From Corythucha ciliata (taxonomy: Eukaryota; Arthropoda; Insecta; Hemiptera; Tingidae), in NCBI GenBank assembly GCA_038030265.1, contig CM075943.1, positions 17,980,001 through 18,044,000 on the forward strand: 64,000 bases of DNA, read 5' to 3'. Made by a program: the position numbers and the translations under genes. The first letter of the stretch is position 1. Each line of letters begins with the position of its first letter. Below the pieces are notes generated by a model. That model ran no database searches, was not told the origin of the DNA, and saw only the letters and a program-made list of their open reading frames with translations. This document shows positions 46,698 through 58,470 of the stretch, piece after piece.

Positions 46698-48250
46698 ATG
46701 ATCGTCTGCCGTCGCCTACTTGGGGCATTTGCCCTTGGTCGCCAGTCAAACTCACCTGTCGGGGATGTCGGGCCAGAGGAGATCGCTTGGACCCTGATGG
46801 AGATTCGGTCGGAGGCGGTGGGTGTTGACGGTCTGCCGGCTTCTTTCATTAGGCGGTGCATGGAGTGGCTATCTCCGAGTCGCTTTAGACGGGTTTTCCC
46901 TGAGGTCTGGAAGGTTGCGGGGGTGAGAGCGCTCCCTAAGGTCCCACGGCCGCGGTCCCCGGGTGATTAGGATTACAGGACCATTTCGGTATTGCCATGC
47001 TAATCAAAGGTTTTGGAGAAGATGGTGCACAGGCAGATGATGAGGTACCTTTAGTCGAATGGGCGTGTCAACCGTCTTCAGTCGGGATTTAGAGAGTGCC
47101 ATAGTACGCAGGCTGCGCTACTCAAGGTGGTGGAAGATATTCGTATGGCGATCGACTGCGGGGACAATAGTGGTTCAATTCGATTTTAGCGGGGCATTCG
47201 ATCGGGTTAATCATGGGATTCTACTACGGAAAGCGGCCGGTTTGGGGTTCTCGAGCAGCGTCTTGCGCTGGGTGGTCTCGTACCTTGGGAGGCGGAGCCA
47301 GGTGTTGGAGGATCTGGGGAGTCGTCTTCGCTCATGCTTAAGCTAGACGGCGTGCCGCAGGGAGCTGTCTTGGGACCTGATTTCCTTTCTGATATGTTTT
47401 CTGACGTTCCCGCTTGCTTGAGACACTGCGAATACCATCTTTTCGCTGATGACTTTGTCATAATATTACTCGTGCAGACTGGCTGATCTGGCAGAGGGGA
47501 TCTTGCGAGTGAATGATCGTATGACCGCAGCGTATTCATGGTCGATTGGTATGCCACCTAACATAGAAAAGACCCGAGCTATTGTCTGCGGGTTCGTTCG
47601 TGAGCCTTATCTATTCGGCTGTACCGCCACCTGTTCTAAGCTTGGCGGGCCAAGACATTCCCCTTTCGGAGAATATGAGAGTCTTAGGGGTCACGATAGA
47701 TTCGTGCCTTTATTGGAAAAGCCATTGTCTGGGGGTGGTACGTGGGGTCTTCCGCACACTAGGGCAGCTTAAGGCGGCTCAGGACTGCTTGCCTCGTGGA
47801 CTACGGGGGCATCTTGTTAGGTCGCTAGTTTTTCCGGCGTTCGATTATTGTTCGACGCTTTTTGTGGGACAGTCCCAAGAAAATGACCTGATGATGTACC
47901 GGGCTATGAATGCATGCATGCGGTTCATTCTTGATCTCCCCTATGACTGTCACATGACGCCCTACTACTCCCAGCTTAAGCCTGCTGTATGGAGAAAATT
48001 AATTTTCGGGTGTTTCTTGTACAAATTGTTGCTCACGGGCTGTCCGAATTATTTGAGGGACATGATCTCCTTTAATTCGCCCTTGGCGGGTGTTCGAGTT
48101 AGGACTAGGCTGATGGTGATTCCGGCCCATTGAACGTCCGCCTTCGCCCATGGGTTTATTATTGAGTCCGCCGCCGGGCTCTGGAATGCGATACCCTGAG
48201 AGATTAGGTCAATCAAAACGTTTCCGGTGTTCCGCAAGAAGTTGTTTTTT
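46698..48250 (+). pseudogene. Decayed non-LTR RT, copy 1
   Basis: Pieces in shifting frames give GPEEIAWTLMEIRSEAVGVD, then VWKVAGVRALPKVPRP, SGFRE..STQAALLKVVEDIR, DFSGAFDRVNHGILLRK, LDGVPQGAVLGP, HLFADD, and the thumb SLAGQDIPLSENMRVLGVTI followed by DYCSTLFVGQSQ and VWRKLIFGCFLYKLL. The end has AAGLWNAIP and FPVFRKKLF. Several stops and frameshifts break it, and part of the fingers is lost between 'RRCMEWLSP' and 'RFRRVFPEVW'. The left inverted arm runs into its 5' end. Confidence 0.85.
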
Positions 48251-48924
48251 CTTGCGCCTCCCACTACTCTGACTGGTCTGTACGTAATCTTGGTGATCTT
48301 TACTGGTACCCTCTTTCAATCTCCAACTCATATGATTGGTCTTTATTTTATTTTTTTTTTCTCCCTCTTTCTCTTCTCGTTCTTTCTCGCTATATTTTTC
48401 TGGGCAATCGTTGTATATTTATCTAATTCTATTTCATTTTTCATTCCTTCATCTCCTTTATTTCAGTTCAATTTATTCACACTCTTGCTCTCTTTTCATG
48501 AAGACTTTGAGTACCTTGGACACTGAATAAGCCAGAAGATGGTAGCATTTTTCATTCTTAGCAGTTCATTTTAATGCATGCCCTTTGTTTTAAGTATATA
48601 TTTCTCTTTTTTATAAGTTTAGTTTTCTTTTTTTGGTTTTCTCTCTTCTTCCTATTCTTAATTTATTTGATAACTTGACTATTGTGTTATTTTGCGCTGC
48701 AACAAAATTGTTGTGGTTCTGTGCCTTCTTCTTCTATTTTAATTGCGACAATTTTATCCGACACATTCAGCGTGGAAAAGTCAAAATGAGGCCGTTACGA
48801 CTTACGAGAGAGTTTTACGTGCGTGCATGCATATCTTTCCCGTCGTTTTGTGTTGTTCGATATTGTTTTTATTTTCATCTCTCATTGTTGTTGTTATTAT
48901 TGGTTATGGTTGGCATGAGACTAG

Positions 48925-49374
48925 TTTCAGGTCCATGATCTTCCGGTTAATTCTTTTCCCTCTGTGCAGTTTGACTGGTCACTGACAGCAAGTGCCCCTT
49001 GCAGGCGATCATTTTCGTATTCAGCAACATAAAACCTGTAGCATAAGACCATTTTGCAGACTTCGTTCTTCCGATTAATTAATATCCCTGATTTATGGAG
49101 TTTGACTGGCCACCAAGAGCAAAAGTCGAGGGCAGACGCCGGCGGACGATCATATTCGTAATAAGCTCCATAAAACCTTTCGAATGAGACCAGTTTCAGG
49201 ACTATGTTCTTCCGGTTAAATTCATGTTCCAAATTAAGGTCTTTAATTTGCTATAAAATCCTTAGGCCCCTGATACGGCATGACAGACTCCCAGACTCGT
49301 AAATAGGAGGTCATAGGCTATTATTTTGCACAGCTTTCATGACTATAGTCCCCCTGTTGAATGGGACTGTCACC
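48925..49374. repeat. Right arm with ~130-bp sub-repeats, copy 1
   Basis: Three partial sub-units each hold TTTCAGG/GCAGAC, TTCTTCCG(G/A)TTAATT, GTTTGACTGG(T/C)CAC, GATCAT.TTCGTA and CATAAAACCT..GAGACCA. Sub-repeated inverted arms are typical of foldback transposons. The duplicate lies at 51425-51874. Confidence 0.7.
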
Positions 49375-50750
49375 GAGTCGCTTTAGACGGGTTTTCCCTG
49401 AGGTCTGGAAGGTTGCGGGGGTGAGAGCGCTCCCTAAGGTCCCACGGCCGCGGTCCCCGGGTGATTAGGATTACAGGACCATTTCGGTATTGCCATGCTA
49501 ATCAAAGGTTTTGGAGAAGATGGTGCACAGGCAGATGATGAGGTACCTTTAGTCGAATGGGCGTGTCAACCGTCTTCAGTCGGGATTTAGAGAGTGCCAT
49601 AGTACGCAGGCTGCGCTACTCAAGGTGGTGGAAGATATTCGTATGGCGATCGACTGCGGGGACAATAGTGGTTCAATTCGATTTTAGCGGGGCATTCGAT
49701 CGGGTAAATCATGGGATTCTACTACGGAAAGCGGCCGGTTTGGGGTTCTCGAGCAGCGTCTTGCGCTGGGTGGTCTCGTACCTTGGGAGGCGGAGCCAGG
49801 TGTTGGAGGATCTGGGGAGTCGTCTTCGCTCATGCTTAAGCTAGACGGCGTGCCGCAGGGAGCTGTCTTGGGACCTGATTTCCTTTCTGATATGTTTTCT
49901 GACGTTCCCGCTTGCTTGAGACACTGCGAATACCATCTTTTCGCTGATGACCTTTGTCATAATATTACTCGTGCAGACTGGCTGATCTGGCAGAGGGGAT
50001 CTTGCGAGTGAATGATCGTATGACCGCAGCGTATTCATGGTCGATTGGTATGCCACCTAACATAGAAAAGACCCGAGCTATTGTCTGCGGGTTCGTTCGT
50101 GAGCCTTATCTATTCGGCTGTACCGCCACCTGTTCTAAGCTTGGCGGGCCAAGACATTCCCCTTTCGGAGAATATGAGAGTCTTAGGGGTCACGATAGAT
50201 TCGTGCCTTTATTGGAAAAGCCATTGTCTGGGGGTGGTACGTGGGGTCTTCCGCACACTAGGGCAGCTTAAGGCGGCTCAGGACTGCTTGCCTCGTGGAC
50301 TACGGGGGCATCTTGTTAGGTCGCTAGTTTTTCCGGCGTTCGATTATTGTTCGACGCTTTTTGTGGGACAGTCCCAAGAAAATGACCTGATGATGTACCG
50401 GGCTATGAATGCATGCATGCGGTTCATTCTTGATCTCCCCTATGACTGTCACATGACGCCCTACTACTCCCAGCTTAAGCCTGCTGTATGGAGAAAATTA
50501 ATTTTCGGGTGTTTCTTGTACAAATTGTTGCTCACGGGCTGTCCGAATTATTTGAGGGACATGATCTCCTTTAATTCGCCCTTGGCGGGTGTTCGAGGTA
50601 GGACTAGGCTGATGGTGATTCCGGCCCATTGAACGTCCGCCTTCGCCCACGGGTTTATTATTCAGTCCGCCGCCGGGCTCTGGAATGCGATACCCTGAGA
50701 GATTAGGTCAATCAAAACGTTTCCGGTGTTCCGCAAGAAGTTGTTTTTTC
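49375..50750 (+). pseudogene. Decayed non-LTR RT, copy 2 (tandem duplicate)
   Basis: It is virtually identical to copy 1 from RFRRVFPEVW onward, with the same stops and frameshifts. By eye about seven small differences occur in 2.5 kb, including one extra C at the FADD codon region (offset changes from 2498 to 2499), one added base in the T-rich tract near 50851, and V to G in the thumb (LAGVRV to LAGVRG). The inactivating lesions therefore predate the duplication. Confidence 0.88.
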
Positions 50751-51919
50751 TTGCGCCTCCCACTACTCTGACTGGTCTGTACGTAATCTTGGTGATCTTT
50801 ACTGGTACCCTCTTTCAATCTCCAACTCATATGATTGGTCTTTATTTTATTTATTTTTTTCTCCCTCTTTCTCTTCTCGTTCTTTCTCGCTATATTTTTC
50901 TGGGCAATCGTTGTATATTTATCTAATTCTATTTTATTTTTCATTCCTTCATCTCCTTTATTTCAGTTCAATTTATTCACACTCTTGCTCTCTTTTCATG
51001 AAGACTTTGAGTACCTTGGACACTGAATAAGCCAGAAGATGGTAGCATTTTTCATTCTTAGCAGTTCATTTTAATGCATGCCCTTTGTTTTAAGTATATA
51101 TTTCTCTTTTTTATAAGTTTAGTTTTCTTTTTTTGGTTTTCTCTCTTCTTCCTATTCTTAATTTATTTGATAACTTGACTATTGTGTTATTTTGCGCTGC
51201 AACAAAATTGTTGTGGTTCTGTGCCTTCTTCTTCTATTTTAATTGCGACAATTTTATCCGACACATTCAGCGTGGAAAAGTCAAAATGAGGCCGTTACGA
51301 CTTACGAGAGAGTTTTACGTGCGTGCATGCATATCTTTCCCGTCGTTTTGTGTTGTTCGATATTGTTTTTATTTTCATCTCTCATTGTTGTTGTTATTAT
51401 TGGTTATGGTTGGCATGAGACTAGTTTCAGGTCCATGATCTTCCGGTTAATTCTTTTCCCTCTGTGCAGTTTGACTGGTCACTGACAGCAAGTGCCCCTT
51501 GCAGGCGATCATTTTCGTATTCAGCAACATAAAACCTGTAGCATAAGACCATTTTGCAGACTTCGTTCTTCCGATTAATTAATATCCCTGATTTATGGAG
51601 TTTGACTGGCCACCAAGAGCAAAAGTCGAGGGCAGACGCCGGCGGACGATCATATTCGTAATAAGCTCCATAAAACCTTTCGAATGAGACCAGTTTCAGG
51701 ACTATGTTCTTCCGGTTAAATTCATGTTCCAAATTAAGGTCTTTAATTTGCTATAAAATCCTTAGGCCCCTGATACGGCATGACAGACTCCCAGACTCGT
51801 AAATAGGAGGTCATAGGCTATTATTTTGCACAGCTTTCATGACTATAGTCCCCCTGTTGAATGGGACTGTCACCAGCTCTCGCTCAATTAGTTAGCGCGG
51901 GTGGTGAGTCGGCTATGTG

Positions 51920-52140
51920 GACATCAACCGTACTGCTTTTGACAGTAAACAGTACTTCTTTTGACAGTACACCGTATTGCTTCTCATTGGACACCGAACT
52001 GTTTTTGACAGTGCACAGTCAGGGTTGCCACAGAATGGGGAAACCGGGAAAAGCCAGGGAATTTCAAAGTGGTCAAGGAAATCGGAGAAAAGCTAGAGAA
52101 TTTCTTAATTTTGGCACCAAAGTCAAAGGAGAAAAATGAA
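51920..52140 (+). repeat. Short tandem repeat and dispersed arthropod-type repeat
   Basis: GTACTGCTTTTGACAGTA-like units repeat about four times at 51928-52012. They are followed by a segment with CAGGGTTGCCACAGAATGGG and GGGAATTTCAAAGTGGTCAA, a pattern I associate with dispersed repeats in insect genomes. Confidence 0.55.
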
Positions 52141-52489
52141 TGGACAGCTTCTATATCCTAAACTCCTTTTACCGGTTGTCCCTCTGTGAATGCTCCGCGC
52201 CAAACTTTCAGAACTAAGTACAACCAAAATACTTTGCAGTCTCCTTTAATACGTCGAATGCATTTCGGGCACAACTTTGACCCCTCATCAGCAACTGACA
52301 CCTTCTACTGCAAGTAACACAACTCACCGACCGAAGTAACACAAGTTTCAGCTGCCCTCCCCTAGAATCGAAATCGCAGGCTAATTGGGGAAGCTGCCTC
52401 AACAGAAATCAAACAGAAGTCGCCAAAATTATCGCAGGTCGCTGTCTCTGCAATAAACCAATTACTACGATTTCGCTCAGTGAAACACC

Positions 52490-53110
52490 AATGTCGCGTT
52501 TTTTTGTGTGTGATGAAACCCAATTCGCGGGGTGGCCTCATAAACCACTTTTGCGGTTTGCGCACTAAAAACCCTTTTATTCTCGGAACTCTGCTTTACT
52601 CAAAAATAAATTTCTCATATTTCGATCCCTATAATACACAACTTTTCCTGATTTTCCTCGGGTTTACAAAACGTCAATTTCGTGGATTTTTGTTGCCAGC
52701 AAACCAATTTTGTGGGGTGGCCAAATTCCAAGACGACATCACTGATTATTTGCAATAAAAACCGATTTTACCCGGTTTATTGACTCACAAAAAAAAAACA
52801 GTTTCTCGGATTTCATCCCTTATCAAAAAACAATTTCGCGGATTTCTCTTGCTGGAAGGTCAATCTCATTAAAAAACTAATTTCCTGGGTTATTCAAAGT
52901 AAAAAACATTTTCGCTGGTTGGGGTCACTAAATAACTTTTCTTTCTTTCTTCAATTTTTGGATTTCTTCGTGCTTTTGCTTTTTAAAACGATAATTTCAC
53001 GGGTTTTTACTCGGTAGAAATTCAACTTTCCTGTACCATGAACGTGTGTGAAGTCTGAACTTTTTTCTCGGATTTCATCCCTTACTAAAAAAAAACAAAA
53101 AAAAAAACAC
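52490..53110 (+). repeat. Family C block
   Basis: Units such as CAATTTCGTGGATTTTTGTT and CGGATTTCATCCCTTA with AAAAAAC..ATTTCGC, at about 35-45 bp spacing, match the style of 34880-35660. Confidence 0.6.
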
Positions 53111-53329
53111 GATTTCGCAGATTTATCTTGTACCAGGCAGACCAGACTTATGGTGGGGAGGAGATGCCAGCGTTTTCAGTCTCAGTCCCTTTTCTATACC
53201 AAGAGCTGGTTACACGCTTGTTGCGAGGACTGTAATTTGGCAGGCTACATATAGGCCCGTGAAATCTCTATGAGCTTCCTTAGTCTCTGAGTGAACCAAA
53301 AATATAATTTTCACGTGTTAACGTGAAGT

Positions 53330-54600
53330 CATGTTACATAATGGCTCTTTCACAATTTTAGCCCCGACGTTGCCTCCAGAAACCGGGAAATAGGCGTTTT
53401 ACTGATTTTAGCTGTCAGTTAGCGCATTTTGTTTTTTCATGTTTTTCATTCTTAGCCACGAATAAGCGCATTTTATTAATTTTAGCCGTGAAGTTGCCTC
53501 CGGAAACTGCGGATTGGCGTTTTCTCAACTGCATCAACGATTGAGCACATTTTCTCAATTTTAGTCGTGAATCAGCGCTTTTTCCCCAATTTTAGCAGCA
53601 AGTGATCTACTTCTTAGTTTTAGCCGCGAATTAGCAGTTTTACCCACGAATGAGCGCTTTTTGCCAATTTGATCTGCGGATTAGCGTTTTTCCCTAATTT
53701 TGCAGCGAAATTGCGTTCTTCAATTTCAAAAGCAAATTAGCGATTTTGTAACACTTCCAGCTATTGATGAATTATCAATTTGACCGACGAAGTTGCTTCG
53801 AATGATGGCTTTTTTTCCAATTCTAGCCGTGAACCAGCGCTTTTTTTCTATTTTTGCCGCAAACTAGCACTTTTCCTCAAATTTATCACCGAATTACCGC
53901 TCTATCCCAATTTTAGCGTTTTACGCATTAGCCGTGAACAAAGTCATATAGTCTATTTGACTTTGGCCGTGAAGTAGCGATTTCGTCACTTTCAGCCCTT
54001 GAATCAGCACTTTTTCTTAATAGGCCACGAAGTTCCCTTTAGTAACCGCGATTTAGCGTTTTCCCAATTTTAGAAAAGCGAGTGGTCATTGTTTTCAGCA
54101 GTTTTTTTTAGCCGTGAATCCACTCATGCTGTCACTTTTAACCCTGAATCAGCGCACTTTCTCAATTTTAACTTAGCGATTTTTTTCTACTTGAGCTAAG
54201 AATTAAGTTGCCTTAAGAAAATGTGAATTGGTGTTTCCCCCCATTTTTAACGGGGAATGATGACTTTTTCTCCACTTTAGCCGCGAATTAGTGCTTTTTC
54301 ATGATTATAGGCGCAGACTTTCCCTAGAACAGCCAACACATTAGCGTTTTTTTCTGAATTTTACACGTAAAAGGACCTCGTTACACTTCGAATTAGCGAG
54401 TTTTATCAATTTTGATCAGAATGGTGCATCGAGAAAGCGTTGGTTAGCGCATTTTCTCAACTTTAGCTACGAATGAATGAGCGCTTTTTCGCAATTTTGG
54501 CCACAAATATTGACGCTTTTTCTAAAATTTTAGCCGCGCTCTAGCCCCCAGGACCAGTACATTTGGCCACCATCTCAATTTTGACCTATTAATGATGCTC
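53330..54600 (+). repeat. Family A long sense block
   Basis: Over 1.2 kb of TTTTCTCAATTTTAGCCGCG then AATTAGCG units, with inserted GTTGCCTCC(A/G)GAAAC landmarks at about 53370 and 53495. An antisense block follows at 55280-56030. Confidence 0.85.
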
Positions 54601-54779
54601 AGTAACTGAAGGTTAGCGTTGAGAAAAATCGCCCAAAACTAGTGACAAGGCAAAATTGGTCATTGTCGGCGCTGATGATTTTGACTGGGACTGGAAAAAA
54701 TTGCCAATTAGACCCTACGACAAAAATTACCCAAATTCCGATTCAAGTCAGAATCGTGGGCTTCATCTAATATTCAGCT

Positions 54780-55270
54780 ATGCAGGGTGTAACGGAAATA
54801 AACGGCATATATGAAATGGGTAATTCTAGGCCACATTTGGAACCAAAATGACCCTTTGGTTCATGGGGCATCATTAACGGTTTAGGAGATAATCGAGTTT
54901 GTCTTAATAAGCGATGCACCCGGGGTTTTCGCGACTAAATCTGCCGTATCTCATGAAATAATGGTATCACTGAAATTTCAAGACCACTGGAAAGAGCACT
55001 AAATTCTCTGAGGGAATGTGTATTTGTGTCCCTTGATCGATCAATATTTATGCGGTCTAGTATAACTGAGTAGTCACTCGACCAGACTTTCACAGACAGT
55101 TGTCAATCCGTACGCGCAGCCCTCGTAGGAAGTGTAAAAAATTTGGGGAAATGCCGTTCGACAGCTTCCAAATGGCTGGGGGTTTTGGATGATTGTTTTT
55201 TTCTACGATACAGACCCAAGCGTGCGAAAATTGGCCCACAATTTTCCGTTTTATCAGGGTCCCCCCTCCC
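54780..55270. other. Probable transposon terminus, otherwise no gene
   Basis: GCAGGGTGTAACGGAAATAA at 54783 resembles the ACAGGGTG-type ends of arthropod DNA transposons. No matching second end or transposase frame was found to the right. Confidence 0.4.
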
Positions 55271-55279
55271 CGTTTTTGG

Positions 55280-56030
55280 GATATTTTAAGGTTTTAGAGC
55301 GTTGATTGGCGATTAAATTTTAGAAAAAGCGTTGATACAGGGTTAAAATTCAGGAAAGGAGCTCATTTGTCGGCATAATTGAGAAAAAACGCTAATTCAC
55401 AATTAACGGAGGAGAGGACCTTACAGGTTACATGGCAGAAATTGAGGAAAATTGGTTATACGCTGTTCTTGGGGCTAAAACTGAGAGGAAACATTAACTC
55501 GCGGCAAACATTGAGACAAAGCGTTAAATCGAGCGCCAAAAAAGTGAGAGAATGCTCTCATTTGCGGCTACAATTGATAAAACCCCCTAATTTGCTAAAA
55601 TTGAAGGCCAAACACTAATTTGTGGTGTCTGACGGCTACTTCGCGACTGAAATTGAAAAAAAAAAATCGCTCATCGCCATTTTTCTAAATTAGGCAACTA
55701 CAGTTAAGAAATTGAGCAAATAGGCTATTCTAGCGACTAAGACTTTGGAAAAAGCGCAAATTCGCTGTTGTTCATTGTAACTTCCAGGGCACTATGAGAA
55801 AAAAAGCTAATTTGCGGTTCACGGAGGACTTTAAATCGCTAAATTTGGGGAGAAGCGCAGATGAGCTGTCCGAGAAATCCTCGGCTAAAATTGAGAAAAG
55901 GGGCGGCGAATTCGTGGCTGTACTGAGAGAAATTGCTCTTTGCTACTCAAATTGATAAAAGGTACTTAATTGTGGCAAAAATTGGGAACGAACTCAAAAC
56001 CGTGGTTTTTGAAGGCAATATCGCTGCTAA
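55280..56030 (-). repeat. Family A block, antisense
   Basis: AAAAACGCTAATTCACAATT and GGCTAAAATTGAGAAAAG-type units run through this stretch, in inverted orientation to 53330-54600. Confidence 0.8.
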
Positions 56031-56034
56031 AATC

Positions 56035-56615
56035 AATCAGTGGAAAAACTTCCTCATTTTGCAAGCTTTCCAACGATGTGTAAAAGTTTAGGTACCCTTA
56101 CAGAATTTTTCCGTTGAAATACCTATAAGTAAAAAACTTGAAAAATCCCAGCCAGAAAACGAGGAATTCAACCATTTTTACAGTACCATTATAACCGAAG
56201 GAACTATTGTTTTCTTATTTTATTTATTTTTTTGACTTAATTATTTCTCTTTTATCTTTTTAATTAATAATTTAAGCTCGATTCGTGAACTCATCCCCCC
56301 CTCCCCCTAGAATAATTACGTAGGCACTCATATGAGTGGGGGTGGGAGTCTCTTTCGGAGGGGAGAGGAACTTAAATTATTGACTAAGAAGATGAAAGAT
56401 GAATAATTGAGTCACAAACAAAATAAAAGAAGAAAAAAATGTCTCCTTGTGTAATAAAATATTGTCGAAGAAATGCATGAATTCACGTTTCCTGGCTGGA
56501 TTTTTCAAGTTTATTGCCCATATCTCAACGGAAAAACGCTGTAACTATGAACCTTTGCATATCGGTTAAAAGCTTACAAAATGAGGAAGTTTTTCCACTG
56601 ATTTCAAATTTTTTC
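56035..56615. mobile_element. Foldback element with ~240-bp inverted arms
   Basis: The left arm from AATCAGTGGAAAAACTTCCT and the right arm ending AGGAAGTTTTTCCACTGATT are diverged reverse complements. The inner arms share AAACTTGAAAAATCC, CAGCCAG and TAATAATTTAAG. The centre (56290-56350) has CCCCTAGAATAATTACGTAG and ACTCATATGAGTG. Confidence 0.85.
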
Positions 56616-57055
56616 TTCCCAATGGCGAAGAGGTGAAAATCGCTTCGGAAAAATGTATGGAAATGTGAGTCACCAGTTTATTTTGTAAATAGGCTGCTCT
56701 CATGATTGGTACGAAAGTAATTTTCACCCGTAAGTGGACACATTTTAAAGAAAATTTTATGCTATTTCCAACGAGCTGATTAGTTTTGGGCTAATACCAT
56801 TTTATGAGCGTATGGCAAGCATTTAAGTGGGAAAAAAGGGAATTCATGAAAAAATCATAAAATGTGTGATATGTCGGAAACAAAGCGGAATTCCCAATAA
56901 CTGGTTTTCTTCTGTCCAGCTAATTCATGAACACCCTGTACAGAAGAGTAAGCGCATTCGCCTTATTTGATCATTTCACACAAAGGTGTTTAAGGGATTT
57001 TTAAACATATTCAAAGCGTCTGCTAATGGTGTAGCACAATGCTTCCTCGAGTAAC
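56616..57055. other. Possible transposon right end, no gene
   Basis: Ends at about 56942 with AATTCATGAACACCCTGTAC, the reverse complement of an ACAGGGTGTTCATGAATT terminus. Its partner end was not located, so element limits are unknown. Confidence 0.45.
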
Positions 57056-57059
57056 GTAT

Positions 57060-58470
57060 CTCCGTTGAACAGGGCCGGATCTTTTAGGTGGGGGGAGGGG
57101 TAGGAGGGGCATTTTCTCCAAGGCAGCACTCGCCTGGGGCAGCAATTGAGCCTTTAATAAGAAGACAAAAATCAGCCAAAATTAGCATAGATAATTCGAG
57201 AACAAAATTTTGGCTAATCGTGCACGTCAAGTGTGCACTGTACACTGCCCCCCTGGAGCCCCTCATATAGGGCCGATTTAATCCAACATGAAATGGGAGC
57301 ATCTATAGTCTATCCTACGTTTATCATGAATACTTCGTGAATATGAGTTGCCTCTTCTAGGAGATATGTGCGTTATTCGTGAGAAGTGTGCATTGACCCT
57401 CCCCCCACTGGCGCCCCTCCAATTGGACCGATTTTATTCCAATTCAAATGGGACCATATTTGGCTCAACCAATGTTCATCATGAATATTTCATCAAGGTC
57501 GGTTGCCTTTCTCAGGAGATCGTGTAACGTTAGCTTCGCCAGACATGTTCAAATCATCCAAGTCCCCCCCCCCCATATTTTGCAATTTCGTTGCCTTTTT
57601 TAGAAGATGTGTGCGTTGGTGGGAAGTCCAACCCCCCCCCCCTTCTGGAGCCTCTCACATTGGACCGATTGAATTCAAATTTAAATTGAAACTTCTATAG
57701 TCTAACCTACATTTATCATGAATGTTTCATCAAGCTTGGTTGCCTATTCTAGGAGATATGAGCGTTGGTCAGAAGTGTACACTGCCCCCCTGGAGCCCCT
57801 CCTATTGGACCCATATACTCCCATATGGATATTTGGCTCAACCAATGTTCATCATGAATATTTCATCAGGTCGGTTGCCTTTCTCAGGAGATCGTGTAAC
57901 GTAGCTTCGCCAGACATGTTCAAATCATCCAAGTCCCCCCCCCCCATTTTTTTGCAATTTCATCCTACCGCGTCTACTCAGTGTCCCATCCGATTTTTCT
58001 GGCATTGAGATATTCCGGTAACGGAGCATCCAAATAGTAAAAAATAACCCTCGCCAGACATCTTCAGTTGATCCGATTTCGGGGCACAAATTTTGCACAC
58101 TTCGAAAGCTGTCGTCCTTCTATGTCCCACTGAAATTGTCTGGCGTTTGTTACTAAGGAAACCTCTCTAGGCGTGTAATAGAGTTACCAAAACGCCAGAC
58201 ACGATCAAATGATCCGAAAAACGATTTTTTTTTTTTGCATACGGCAAGACGCCCATCTCGGCCTTGTCCCGCTAAAAATTTCTGGCGACGATACAGGCAC
58301 ATTTGCTAGTGACCATGTAACGTCGTGATGATGGTTTCAAGCGCGATCAGATGATACGGATTTTTCATATGGTGGGCTCCCGGACTATAGCCTAACCTAC
58401 GTGTATCTCGAAAATTTCATCAAAATCGGTTGGCTACTTTAGGAGATATGCGCGTCGGTATAAAGTGGAC
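57060..58470 (+). repeat. Satellite-like tract, ~142-165-bp units
   Basis: Two related unit types occur. One has CTGGAGCCCCTC, ATTGGACCGATTT, TATCATGAAT, TTCATCAAG..GGTTGCCT and TAGGAGATATG (57245, 57410, 57650, 57790 and diverged at 58370-58450). The other has CGCCAGACATGTTCAAATCA / TGATCCGA at 57908, 58052 and 58193, and a diverged form near 58335, spaced 141-144 bp. A block at about 57380-57590 reappears at 57765-57960. Runs of C interrupt the tract. It ends with GTGGACAGACACACAGGCAG. Confidence 0.75.

Larger units (their letters stand above)
46476..51885 (+). mobile_element. Composite RT element flanked by inverted arms, internally tandem-duplicated
   Basis: The left arm (about 46476-46753) begins CGAGAGCTGGCGACAGTCCC. 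It is the diverged reverse complement of the right arm, present twice (about 49093-49374 and 51593-51885) and ending GGGACTGTCACCAGCTCTCG. Between the arms is a decayed non-LTR RT in plus orientation. The segment 46876-49374 is repeated at 49375-51874. Confidence 0.8.

Noticed and set aside
48227..48526. Hydrophobic frames resembling membrane proteins in the duplicated LINE (also 50726-51026, 48633-48938, 51133-51438)
   Set aside because: They are T-rich 3' untranslated sequence of the dead element, present identically in both tandem copies.
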